A program made the position numbers and the translations under genes. Positions 8,167-16,881 of a DNA stretch of 46,608 nucleotides are shown piece after piece. The stretch's first letter is position 1. The number at the start of each line of letters is the position of its first letter. The notes beneath the pieces are model-generated. The model was not told the origin of the DNA. It made no database searches and saw only the letters and a list, made by a program, of their open reading frames with translations. The stretch lies in IMG/VR virus record IMGVR_UViG_3300007960_000042, positions 1 through 46,608 of that record, one strand, 5' to 3'. Source of the stretch: a virus.

Positions 8167-9465
8167 ATGTATTCCAACGAACAGCTTAATGCCATATATT
8201 CATCTAAGGTAGGTTTTGAATTTGAGTTCTTTGCTAATGAAGATATTCAGGAGGCAAAAACAAGCATAGCAAATACCCTTAATAAGAAAATTAGAATAGA
8301 GGACAAAGCACATAGTGACTTTTCTCCAACAGAGGAGGTGTTTAAAATGGAGCCTGATAATTCCGGAGGAACTGGAATGATTGAATTAGTAACAGGACCT
8401 CTTCCTTTTGTTGAATCTAAACTAATCATGGCAAAGATGTTAAAGTGGATCCAAGAAAATGGTTCTACTAATGAGAGATGTTCTATTCACGTAAATCTTG
8501 CATTTGATGGAAAGAAGTTAGGGCCAATTACTAATATGACCAAATTGGATATAGGTAAGTTTGTTCTTAACTTTGATGAAGATAAAGTTTATGAAGCGTT
8601 CCCTAATAGGAAAGATTCTGTTTATGCAAAGTCAATTAAATTTATTGTACCTCTTAGTGGAATGACACAAAATTCTCCAGGTAAAAATGTGTGGCATAAT
8701 TACATGTTTGTTAACGAAAAGTATTATGGCATTAATTTTACTAAGATACCTAAAGGGTATATTGAATTTCGTTACTTAGGTGGAAAGGATTATGAAAAGA
8801 AGTATAGCACTATTCTTTCTATGACAGAGCATTTTCTAATTTCATTATATGAAACATTGGTTAACCCTCAATACACCGATGAGGATATGAAAAAGTTAGA
8901 TGCCGTTCTTGAAAAACATCAAGATGTTATTCAATCATATAAAACATATCAAAAGTTTAAAGAAAAGTTTCCAAACATTCAATTAATGATTGATTTAAAA
9001 ACAGCAGATCAAATAGTTGAAATGTATTATCCTAGAATCAGGGAAAGAGTATTTGACCTTCTAACTAAAGCTGATTTACAGGAAGGCCTAATTAATTATG
9101 ACAGTGATACTGGAAGAATACAGATTAAAGATGCTGAGTTAAAAAGATGTTTTGAAATTCATGATGTTGATATTGTTGACTGTGTAGTTCAAGGAAACAT
9201 AAAAGGTTGCGATATCTTTGGATCTGAAATAATCAACTCTTCAATTTTTGAATCAAACTTATTTGGTTCAACTATATGTAAGGACTGTAAGGTAGAGGAA
9301 TCATATGTTAGTAAAAATGTGATTTGTGAAAACTCTTACGTGTTTGGTAAGAAAGGAGTATTCAGTGGTGAAATGGAAGGTGGAATATTTAGACAAGGTA
9401 GAGCAACTAAATTTGCTAGATTTAGCGATGATACTGAAGTCATTGAAATAGAAAAAATTAAGTAA
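8167..9465 (+). CDS. Amidoligase-family enzyme with C-terminal beta-helix-like repeats
   Basis: 432 residues. The N-terminal 210 residues fit the phage/bacterial amidoligase family (glutamine-synthetase-like COOH-NH2 ligases): VGFEFEFFA (15-23) with two Glu, MIELVTGPLPF (71-81), SIHVNLAF (106-113) and GYIEFRYLGG (197-206). These are the Mg-ATP and acid-binding positions expected of the family, which forms amide or peptide bonds on small molecules or proteins. After a helical linker, residues about 335-425 show short repeating turns (DIVDCVVQGNIKGCDIFGS, SSIFESNLFGSTICKDC, KEESYVSKNVIC-like units) suggestive of a beta-helix, an unusual fusion. It sits between structural operons, following the methyltransferase by 38 bases. 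Substrate unknown; modification of a virion or host protein is a guess. Confidence 0.65.
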   Translation: MYSNEQLNAIYSSKVGFEFEFFANEDIQEAKTSIANTLNKKIRIEDKAHSDFSPTEEVFKMEPDNSGGTGMIELVTGPLPFVESKLIMAKMLKWIQENGSTNERCSIHVNLAFDGKKLGPITNMTKLDIGKFVLNFDEDKVYEAFPNRKDSVYAKSIKFIVPLSGMTQNSPGKNVWHNYMFVNEKYYGINFTKIPKGYIEFRYLGGKDYEKKYSTILSMTEHFLISLYETLVNPQYTDEDMKKLDAVLEKHQDVIQSYKTYQKFKEKFPNIQLMIDLKTADQIVEMYYPRIRERVFDLLTKADLQEGLINYDSDTGRIQIKDAELKRCFEIHDVDIVDCVVQGNIKGCDIFGSEIINSSIFESNLFGSTICKDCKVEESYVSKNVICENSYVFGKKGVFSGEMEGGIFRQGRATKFARFSDDTEVIEIEKIK

Positions 9466-9467
9466 GT

Positions 9468-10310
9468 ATGCCATACATAGATTGTAATGATCCGGATGCT
9501 AAAGATTGTTTGGATGAATTAATCAAACAAATAAACGATGAGTTAACTATTACTTGTCAGGTTCCTTTTACAGTACCCAAAAAAGAAATTGCAAGAATAG
9601 TAAGTAAAGCAAAAAACTATTTTTATAAGATTTATGAAGATAGCGTAGAGGAGATGTATATTGCTTTACCTAGAGCTGCTTGGTATAAACCGGACTTTAG
9701 ACAGGGTATAGACAAGGATAGTGACACCTTATCAAAAACTAATCTTGATAATCCTAGAGGTGTAGTACAAATGCCATTTGGTGTTTGGTCGGTTAATAAT
9801 GTATGGGAACTAAATGGCTTTAGTGGTGAAGATGGTGGATTTGGATCAAGATCTTTTTCTGCAGGTGATCCGGATTTTTCAATTGATAAGTTTATCTATT
9901 CTGATACATACGGTGCTGGAATAGGAGCAGAAAATCTAATGAATTATGTAATTAACTCAAAGTTCATTGATAATGCAAGACAAGTATTACAGGCCCAGAT
10001 TTCATATTCATACAATAGATTAACTAGAAAATTTAGATTCCAAGGTGAATTACCAAAACATGCATGTGTTTTTCAAATATACCGTACAATCCCTGATTGT
10101 GCTCTTTTTGAGGATGAAGCCTTTTATCGCTATTGCGTAGCGATGGCAAAAATTCAATTGGCTAGAATCTTAGGAACATTCCAATTTAACCTACCAGGTA
10201 ACATTACAATTAATTATGATATGATATCGTCAGAAGGTAGAGATGAGTTGGATAGGCTAATTGAAGAAATAAAAGGTGATGAAGGTGTTGACTATTTCTT
10301 CACTGGGTAA
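9468..10310 (+). CDS. Neck-like head-tail connector protein (gp13/gp14 type)
   Basis: 280 residues. The C-terminal 80 residues (CALFEDEAFYRYCVAMAKIQ, then LARILGTFQFNLPGNITINY and a final GVDYFFTG) match the pattern I know from cyanophage T4-type neck proteins: a helix with ALxxIQ/W, a LPGG-like turn followed by T(I/L)N, and a short hydrophobic tail ending TG. The N-terminus is helical (ELIKQINDELTI...IARIVSKAKNYFYKIYED). In T4 the neck proteins close the filled head and receive the tail. It begins 2 bases after the amidoligase stop. The identification rests on the C-terminal pattern only, so a different connector or baseplate role is possible. Confidence 0.5.
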   Translation: MPYIDCNDPDAKDCLDELIKQINDELTITCQVPFTVPKKEIARIVSKAKNYFYKIYEDSVEEMYIALPRAAWYKPDFRQGIDKDSDTLSKTNLDNPRGVVQMPFGVWSVNNVWELNGFSGEDGGFGSRSFSAGDPDFSIDKFIYSDTYGAGIGAENLMNYVINSKFIDNARQVLQAQISYSYNRLTRKFRFQGELPKHACVFQIYRTIPDCALFEDEAFYRYCVAMAKIQLARILGTFQFNLPGNITINYDMISSEGRDELDRLIEEIKGDEGVDYFFTG

Positions 10311-10340
10311 TTATAATCTAAGACAGGTACTTTTTTAAGA

Positions 10341-10353
10341 GAATATATATTAA
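10341..10353 (+). promoter_or_regulatory. Promoter-like box GAATATATATTAA before gene 25
   Basis: GAATATATATTAA within the 56-base gap before the gp25 ATG at 10367, with 13 bases between box and start. Same family as the boxes at 8141 and 42509. Confidence 0.4.
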
Positions 10354-10366
10354 AAGATTATTCTCT

Positions 10367-10729
10367 ATGATCGGCGACATTTATAGCAGAGATGCAGAAT
10401 CGGTTAAGTATAACCAAAAGGTTATAGAAGTTAGTGATGAACTATCTCAGCTTATACTGAAAATAGAAAATACTCTCTTCTCTAGAAAAGGTGATGTTTT
10501 AGGAGCTCCTAATTTTGGGTGTAATCTTGATGACCTTATCTTTTCTTTAGTTTTTAATGAAGCTGTAATTAAGCAGAGAATTGTATCTCAGATACAAATG
10601 TATTGTTTACCTGATGATACCAAATTCTCTATTGATGTACAGGTTAAATTTTTTAGTACATTGGAAAGAAATGGAGCATTGATTGACATCTATATTAATG
10701 AAAACAGAGTCATAGGTGCATTATTTTAA
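10367..10729 (+). CDS. 25: Baseplate wedge protein gp25
   Basis: 120 residues against 132 in T4. The core IENTLFSRKGDVLGAPNFGC followed by NLDDLIF (about 36-62) is the signature of the GPW/gp25 family, where a Thr/Ser-x-x-Gly turn leads to P-x-FG-x-x-L-x-x-L(I/L)F. The C-terminal half has the expected helix-strand layout, ending in RNGALIDIYINENRVIGAL. gp25 is the wedge subunit closest to the sheath and primes sheath polymerisation. It stands directly before gene 6, a gp25-gp6 pairing common in contractile-tail systems. Confidence 0.85.
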   Translation: MIGDIYSRDAESVKYNQKVIEVSDELSQLILKIENTLFSRKGDVLGAPNFGCNLDDLIFSLVFNEAVIKQRIVSQIQMYCLPDDTKFSIDVQVKFFSTLERNGALIDIYINENRVIGALF

Positions 10730-10745
10730 TAAAATATAAATGTGA

Positions 10746-12602
10746 ATGTCATTCTTTAGCAAAACAAGAATAAAAGCAACTGAACTGTTCTTTGATGCCT
10801 TTCAGTATTTACAAAGAACTTATGACCAGGCTCAAGAGGTGTTTACTCCAGCATCTCCATTTGGTCAATTACTTACTGTTGTTGCAAACTTAGGTGAAAT
10901 GATATTCTTCTATATTGAAGCAGTTGCAACAGAACTTAATATATCAAGAGCTAGGAACATTGAATCAATATATGGATTATCAAGATTAACTGGCCATGAT
11001 CCTACTAGAGGTATATCGGCTAGAGGTATAATAGGATTAAGACTTAATCAAAATGCGGCTGCATTAGTTAATGGAGACTTTGTACAAATACTAAATAAAG
11101 CTCAGATAGAATGTGGTAACAATGGACAAAAATACTTTATATCATTTAATAGTGATTACATTAGATTAGAAAAAACTGATAGGCAGTTTGTAAATGTTGA
11201 AATGATCCAAGGCGAAATTGAAGATCAAACCTTTACGGGAAGTGGTTTTAATTTACAAAGCTATAATCTAACCACTAAAGATTCAACGGATCAGTACTTA
11301 GTTGAAGTGCATGTAGATGGTCAATTATGGAAAAAGGTTGATTCTTTATATGATATGGGGCCAAATGAAAAATGTGTCATGGTTAAAACTAGTGTTAATG
11401 GAGGATTAAGTATTTTCTTTGGTAACACTCAGTTTGGTAGACCTCCTGCATTAGGTTCACTTATTAGGGTAACATATGTTAAAACTAGAGGTGTTGCTGG
11501 AAACATAGGTGGAAAAAATCTTGACATTAAGTTTGTGGATGAAGGGACCGATTACTTAGGAGAAGGTGTAGATCTTAATGAAGTGTTATCTCTAAACATT
11601 GTTAGAAATCCAGGATTTGGATCTGATAGCGAAGATCCTTCTTTTACTAGACTTATTGCTCCTTACCAAAGTAATTCATTTGTGTTAGCTAATCCTAATA
11701 ATTACATTTACTATTTAAGTAAGTATGATACTTTTTCTTTTATTGATGCATATAATACAAAAGACGATCAGTACATAGATGATGATAATATCATTTACCT
11801 TTTCTTAATTCCTGATATTAAGAAAAAGATAACCAGTGATAAGGATTACTTTAATGTCGCAGAAGAAGAGTTTACCTTAACTAAGGATGAGAAGGCTCAG
11901 GTTTACGAAATCTTAAATGCTAGTGGTAGACAGGTTGTAACTGCAGAGGTTAGAATTAATGATCCTATAATTAAGAGATATGCATTAAACGTTATCATAA
12001 GATGGATTGAAGGCTACGATAAAGATAATATTTCTACTGAGATTAGAAAGCAGTTAAATGATTACTTCTTAAATGTAAATAGAAGAGATAGAATACCTAG
12101 ATCTGATATCATTTCAATTATTGAAGATGTTGAAGGCGTTGACTCTGTTAATGTTTTCTTTATATCAGAAGAAAATGAAACTGCAATAAGAAACGGATAT
12201 TATTATGTACCTGTATATGGTACTGATCCTGCAACCGACCAAAAGACTCTTATTGAAAATAAAAAGATTGTTTTGGCGCCAGGCGAGGATCCTCAATTAG
12301 GATTAGACGAGTTTGGCGATGTGATAATTGGACCTGAAGATATTGCAATCATAAGAGGTGGGTGGGAAGATAGAAACAAAACATATTTTGAAGCAACTCC
12401 TGTAAAAAATGGTATAGGTTCACTTAACATATTCTTTAAGTCAGTGATAAACAATAATCTTTACAACAAAACTCAGCAAGATAGGTTTAATGAATTAAGA
12501 AGAAATAGAGGAACAACTATTGCGACTGGTAGAAATTCAAGATCAACTAATACAGGCAGACTGTCTGGTCAATCAACACAAAACACAATTAACAATTTAT
12601 AA
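10746..12602 (+). CDS. 6: Baseplate wedge protein gp6 (baseplate J-like)
   Basis: 618 residues against 660 in T4. The N-terminal part (ATELFFDAFQYLQRTYDQAQ, then FGQLLTVVANLGEMIFFYIE, then LSRLTGHDPTRGISARG) is typical of large-phage gp6. The J-like core ends in SIFFGNTQFGRPPALGS and VTYVKTRGVAGNIGG (about 222-258), the recognised signature of the baseplate J/gp6 family. The C-terminal part has LAPGEDPQLGLDEFGDVIIG and IRGGWEDRNKTYFEATPVKN, then a basic, Asn/Ser/Thr-rich tail that is probably disordered. gp6 forms the ring of wedge dimers with gp7 and gp53. The next gene's ATG overlaps its stop. Confidence 0.85.
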   Translation: MSFFSKTRIKATELFFDAFQYLQRTYDQAQEVFTPASPFGQLLTVVANLGEMIFFYIEAVATELNISRARNIESIYGLSRLTGHDPTRGISARGIIGLRLNQNAAALVNGDFVQILNKAQIECGNNGQKYFISFNSDYIRLEKTDRQFVNVEMIQGEIEDQTFTGSGFNLQSYNLTTKDSTDQYLVEVHVDGQLWKKVDSLYDMGPNEKCVMVKTSVNGGLSIFFGNTQFGRPPALGSLIRVTYVKTRGVAGNIGGKNLDIKFVDEGTDYLGEGVDLNEVLSLNIVRNPGFGSDSEDPSFTRLIAPYQSNSFVLANPNNYIYYLSKYDTFSFIDAYNTKDDQYIDDDNIIYLFLIPDIKKKITSDKDYFNVAEEEFTLTKDEKAQVYEILNASGRQVVTAEVRINDPIIKRYALNVIIRWIEGYDKDNISTEIRKQLNDYFLNVNRRDRIPRSDIISIIEDVEGVDSVNVFFISEENETAIRNGYYYVPVYGTDPATDQKTLIENKKIVLAPGEDPQLGLDEFGDVIIGPEDIAIIRGGWEDRNKTYFEATPVKNGIGSLNIFFKSVINNNLYNKTQQDRFNELRRNRGTTIATGRNSRSTNTGRLSGQSTQNTINNL

Positions 12603-12871
12603 TGATTCCATTAGAAGAGAGAAGAAAGGGTTTTGAGAGTCCATACAAAGCAATGTATGAATCTGGGTGGGAGTTAAAAAATACAGGATATGACTATTCT
12701 GAAACTCTCATGAAGAATACCTTATCTAAATATATGTTTGGTAATGCTAGGCTTGCTAACTTTATTGTTACCCAACTCCAACCTATCATAGTATTCTTTA
12801 TAAATAAAGTTAAATACTTGCGTGTTTATTACAATTTTGCCGTACCTAAAGATTATCAAAAAATAAACTAA
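12602..12871 (+). CDS. Small protein between gp6 and gp7-like genes, unknown
   Basis: 89 residues, starting on the last base of the gp6 stop and ending one base before the next gene, so it is clearly embedded in the wedge operon. It has a helical N-terminus (LEERRKGFESPYKAMYESGW) and a hydrophobic stretch (ANFIVTQLQPIIVFFINKV, about 57-75) that could be a buried amphipathic helix or, less likely, a membrane segment. The charged and aromatic flanks favour a soluble assembly partner. Not recognised as a known family; a small wedge component is inferred from position. Confidence 0.5.
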   Translation: MIPLEERRKGFESPYKAMYESGWELKNTGYDYSETLMKNTLSKYMFGNARLANFIVTQLQPIIVFFINKVKYLRVYYNFAVPKDYQKIN

Positions 12872-12872
12872 A

Positions 12873-15800
12873 ATGAATCGCTGGGAACATTTATATTTCT
12901 TTGATAAGAATGGAAAGTATTACAACTTTGACTATGACTCTACTAATGATATGTGGACAGGTGATGTCTATTTACCTGAGGTATCCGTTGGTCTGTTTGA
13001 GGTTGGGCAAATGTTTATACTTCAAAAATTCTTAGATACAAACACTAATACTTATAAGTTCGGATTCCCACATTCATATGTAGGTAGTACTACAGGAATC
13101 ACCGGTGCTACTGGTACTTGTGATTGGATTGTGTCATGGGAAACATCAGACCCTACTGATATTCTTTTGTTTCAGTTTGATTTAGACTATGACACTGGAA
13201 CACAAACATCATTGGAAATTGAAAATGCTGGTCCGCCAATTGAAAAATATGATACGATAAATATTCCTCTTGAATATGATTCAGCCCAAACAATAGATGC
13301 TAACGGTTACATAAATACAAGTGATATTACATCTGAGGCTATTCAGATTAATTTTGCAATCAATTCGGAGGAAGAAAATACATTTAAGAGGACTCTTATT
13401 ATAGAGGATGAATGTACAGGTAGTACTATAGGTAAGTTTACAATCTATGCTGAAACTATCGGTGAAGATGAAAGACTACGTGTTATGACAGATAACTTAG
13501 GTTATAACATTGCTTTAAGTGATAGTGCTATATTTAGAAATACAAATATTTATGAGCAATATCCTGACTTTATAGAGATCAATACAAAGAGAAAGGAAAT
13601 TATGTTAGAAGGACATAACATATACCCTTTCATTGGATCCTATAAGGGTTTAATAAATGCTATCAATTATTTTGGTTATAATAATTTACAAGTAAAGGAG
13701 TTTTGGAAAAACATCAATAAGTCTTCTCCTAATTATGGAAAGTATATTCAGTCTTCTCCAATTAAGATATTTGATCCTACTGTTAATTATAATGACTTAA
13801 ATATTACCTTACCTAATAAAAACTTTAGAAAGACTAGCTTATTTAGTCTTGTGTATAAGATTAATCAAATAAAAGAAGATTTTTATTCTGATGAAGATCT
13901 CCCATTAACTGAAGAAGTATTTGACTATACAATTGAGGAAGTCTTAATTAAGCTATTTGGACTTAAGAGAAAGCTTGAAAAAGAATTCTTACCACTTAAT
14001 GCAAGAATTAAGGACATAACCGGTGAAGCCGACTTCTTTGGTTTATTAGAGCTTACTAATACTATAAGCAGAAATGACAAGAGAAACATTAATGCTGGTA
14101 TAGCAGCTGATTTTAAAGTAAGCCCAGATGGTTGTAATTATTTAGAAGATTTAAGAACTTTTGCTAGTTTCTGTTACCAAGAAGCTGCTGTAGTTGGTCA
14201 AGCAATTATAAATTTCTGTAATGCTTATATTGCTCCGTTTGGTGGTTCATCTACCGGATCTACTGGATCTGCTGGATCTGGAAGTAGAAGAAATGTTGTT
14301 CTAGGTCCTTACAATAGCGGTGACGCATTACCTTTACCTCCTATAGGACCTGATGTTAATGATGTATTAGGTGCTCCTTACGGTGGACAAAACATAACAA
14401 TAGATGGTATAGCAGATGTGTACTTAGCATATTTTACTAAGTATGCTCCTAATCTTAATAGGATAGGTAATGTTGAGGATGGTTGGTCATCTTTGTATTT
14501 ACCTGATAAACCAGGAATTCCAGTTGGTGCTTTAACTGTTTTAGAAAACACAAGTTTTAATAACCTTACTTGGAATAATATTGATATGACATGGGAGCAG
14601 TTATCAAATGCAAACAGATTCCATACATATGACTTAGATCCTCAGGGTGCTACTGTTGGTGATGAATTTAAGATATATGACCCGGTCACAGAATTACAGG
14701 TTACTTATACTGTACAATTAGGAGATACTGATACTGATGTTAGAAATAATCTTTATAATCAATTAGTGGTTCTTAAGAACTCTTTCACCGCACCTTGGGT
14801 ATTTTGGGATATCTCTCAACAAACTTTACCTACATCAGGTGATGTAATTAGAATATTTGGAGATGGCACAGAAAGAATTCAATTAAGTGTTATTTCGGCA
14901 ACTGGGGCTCTGTTTAGAAAAATAGATTATGCAGGTGAATTACTGTATACTTGGGATAGTGTACAGAGAGGAAACTTTAGTGAAATTGAATGGACTATTT
15001 ATAAAGATAAGACTGATGTTTCACCAGCATACTATTATAACATTAGAGGATCTATTGTAGACTATAATAGGTTACCAATTACTTTACCTTATGTTGGTAC
15101 TTATTCAGTTGAAATGAAATTATTTGATCTTTATAATAACATTTCATCGATAGTTAAGACCGATGAAATTTGTATTGAAGCTAAAGAAGTTGAATACTCC
15201 GGTTGGTACCAAGGCAGAAAATTAAAATACACATGGGATGTTGATGGTAAATGGAAATGGAATGATTATGGATCAATGTGGAATCTTCCAATTGAACCTT
15301 CAACAAGATGGGATGAAGAAACCCCTAGTTTATATGAGTCTTTAGATAGGGTTAATGCTATTCTTAATACATTTGGTTTAGGTGTAAGCCCTAATTTCCA
15401 ATTGCTTAATTACCAGGATAATGGTAAAGCTAGTTTTATGGGTCCTTATTTTTGGAATAATATTAAGAAAGGCAATTGGAATGATTCTTATCATCTTTGG
15501 TGGGATGTTACTTCTGTGTCTGGTGATACTCCAGCTTTTTTCCAATTTAAAGAAGTACAGCCTGATTCATATCTTAAGATTATTGATCTTAAGGGTAATG
15601 TAGGTGAACATTATTTTAGCCCTACTACAACTACATTAGCCCAAGCTGCTTCACAACTAAACTTAAGCAGCGATCCTATAATCAATAAGTATGTTTATAA
15701 TGTTGTATATGATGCTGCAAGTGCACAGAAATTTGTACAGGCAGTTTCTAGGTATTTTGGATCTTATGGAGATTGGTCATACGTAGATATTGTTGATGTA

Positions 15801-16205
15801 AATGGAAATAGGATCTGTTCAAGTACTGGTTCTACTGGATCTACAGGTTCTACTGGATCTACAGGTTCTACTGGTACAGGCTGCGATAGCTTAATTTACA
15901 GAATGGGTTTACATAAAGCAAGCAATCCAACATGGAGCACCAGTAAGTTTATTAACGATGGGATAACATTACCTAAATTAACTTGGATAATGTTTGTATA
16001 TGATAAATGTAAGATCAACGGTAAGGATAGAGCAAGGTGGATAATAAAAAATACTAGCACACCAAATGCATCCGATATATATTTTGAGAGTAAATACTTA
16101 ACGTACTTATTTCAAGATTCCGGTAAGTATGAAATTACTTTAGAACTTACAGATTCTAATGGGAATAAATATAAAAAAGGAAGAAACATCCTAATAATAA
16201 AATAA
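12873..16205 (+). CDS. Large baseplate wedge protein, gp7-like, with (Gly-Ser-Thr)n loop insertions
   Basis: 1110 residues against 1032 in T4 gp7, in the gp7 position right after gp6. A recognisable block is ITKRKEIMLEG-like NTKRKEIMLEGHNIYPFIGS plus KGLINAINYFGYNNLQVKEF (about 233-275), which I associate with wedge proteins of large T4-like phages. Later parts are beta-rich and aromatic, with repeated W-containing strands (YSGWYQGRKLKYTWDVDGKW) suggesting several Ig-like domains. Three low-complexity loops of Gly-Ser/Ile/Ala-Thr lie near residues 71-82, 457-470 and 984-1003; the last is an 18-bp tandem repeat flanked by cysteines. gp7 links the inner baseplate to the peripheral fibres. The gp7 call depends mainly on position and size. 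Confidence 0.6.
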   Translation: MNRWEHLYFFDKNGKYYNFDYDSTNDMWTGDVYLPEVSVGLFEVGQMFILQKFLDTNTNTYKFGFPHSYVGSTTGITGATGTCDWIVSWETSDPTDILLFQFDLDYDTGTQTSLEIENAGPPIEKYDTINIPLEYDSAQTIDANGYINTSDITSEAIQINFAINSEEENTFKRTLIIEDECTGSTIGKFTIYAETIGEDERLRVMTDNLGYNIALSDSAIFRNTNIYEQYPDFIEINTKRKEIMLEGHNIYPFIGSYKGLINAINYFGYNNLQVKEFWKNINKSSPNYGKYIQSSPIKIFDPTVNYNDLNITLPNKNFRKTSLFSLVYKINQIKEDFYSDEDLPLTEEVFDYTIEEVLIKLFGLKRKLEKEFLPLNARIKDITGEADFFGLLELTNTISRNDKRNINAGIAADFKVSPDGCNYLEDLRTFASFCYQEAAVVGQAIINFCNAYIAPFGGSSTGSTGSAGSGSRRNVVLGPYNSGDALPLPPIGPDVNDVLGAPYGGQNITIDGIADVYLAYFTKYAPNLNRIGNVEDGWSSLYLPDKPGIPVGALTVLENTSFNNLTWNNIDMTWEQLSNANRFHTYDLDPQGATVGDEFKIYDPVTELQVTYTVQLGDTDTDVRNNLYNQLVVLKNSFTAPWVFWDISQQTLPTSGDVIRIFGDGTERIQLSVISATGALFRKIDYAGELLYTWDSVQRGNFSEIEWTIYKDKTDVSPAYYYNIRGSIVDYNRLPITLPYVGTYSVEMKLFDLYNNISSIVKTDEICIEAKEVEYSGWYQGRKLKYTWDVDGKWKWNDYGSMWNLPIEPSTRWDEETPSLYESLDRVNAILNTFGLGVSPNFQLLNYQDNGKASFMGPYFWNNIKKGNWNDSYHLWWDVTSVSGDTPAFFQFKEVQPDSYLKIIDLKGNVGEHYFSPTTTTLAQAASQLNLSSDPIINKYVYNVVYDAASAQKFVQAVSRYFGSYGDWSYVDIVDVNGNRICSSTGSTGSTGSTGSTGSTGTGCDSLIYRMGLHKASNPTWSTSKFINDGITLPKLTWIMFVYDKCKINGKDRARWIIKNTSTPNASDIYFESKYLTYLFQDSGKYEITLELTDSNGNKYKKGRNILIIK
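15828..15872 (+). repeat. 18-bp tandem repeat encoding Gly-Ser-Thr units
   Basis: Unit GGTTCTACTGGATCTACA, about 2.5 copies, in frame within the gp7-like gene. Together with flanking codons it encodes an STG run of about 20 residues bounded by Cys on both sides (ICSSTG at the left, TGTGCD at the right). Near-identical units make length change by slippage likely. Confidence 0.85.
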
Positions 16206-16212
16206 TGAAAAG

Positions 16213-16863
16213 ATGGCTATTAGCGTAACAGAAATTCTCGGAACAGATTCTTTATCAGGATCTAGATTGGTTATCAATGATAACTTTAACATTCTTGCTA
16301 GTGAGATCAATGCAATGGAGATTTATTTCAATCCTACATCCGGAACTCTTAACAACTTAAATGATGTTAAGACGGAGTCTTTAAGGGTTGGGTTAAGTAC
16401 CGTTCTGTTAGATATCAATGCAAGTACATTTGACATTTTAACTAATGTTGTGTCAACAGGAAACCTTACCTTAAGTGGCGCAGGTTTATTTAGAAATGAT
16501 GTAGACCCACAAACTCTTAATGATACATTTTCAGGTCCTTCATTAACAATTTCGGTTGGTACGAGTACCGCCATTCCACCTTACACAATAGAAAGGGTTG
16601 GTAATTCAAATACCTCAGCCTTAACTATTGAACTTAACGATGGTGCAATTGGTCAAGAAATTTTCTTTGTGTATTCAGAAGCAACTACTGGTATGGTTGA
16701 AATTACAGGTGCAGTGAATCCTTTAATTTTACCTGGTGCTGGAGCAACACCAACGGTTCAATTGAATGCGCAAGGAAAGAGTGTACATTTGTTATGTGTT
16801 GATGATGGAACTGGTAACGGTGATTGGTATGTAGTTGGAGGAACTGGATATACTATCGTTTAA
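16213..16863 (+). CDS. Fibre or baseplate-appendage protein with shared N-terminal docking module
   Basis: 216 residues. The first 40 (ISVTEILGTDSLSGSRLVIN, then DNFNILASEINAME) closely parallel the N-terminus of the collagen-like fibre at 27605 (ITIQELLASDTISQAVDKIN, then FNFDQL), suggesting a common attachment or trimerisation module. The rest is beta-rich and small-residue-rich, ending in a compact part (about 130-216: LTIELNDGAIGQEIFFVYSE, VHLLCVDDGTGNGDWYVVGG) that looks like a fibre tip or capping domain. Located between gp7-like and another structural gene. Name and receptor role are inferred; I know no specific family. Confidence 0.5.
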   Translation: MAISVTEILGTDSLSGSRLVINDNFNILASEINAMEIYFNPTSGTLNNLNDVKTESLRVGLSTVLLDINASTFDILTNVVSTGNLTLSGAGLFRNDVDPQTLNDTFSGPSLTISVGTSTAIPPYTIERVGNSNTSALTIELNDGAIGQEIFFVYSEATTGMVEITGAVNPLILPGAGATPTVQLNAQGKSVHLLCVDDGTGNGDWYVVGGTGYTIV

Positions 16864-16881
16864 TAAAAAATTAAAGACTAA

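Noticed and set aside
15822-15881. Repeat cluster as a CRISPR-like array
   Set aside because: Contiguous in-frame 18-bp repeats without spacers, encoding Gly-Ser-Thr; a protein low-complexity loop.
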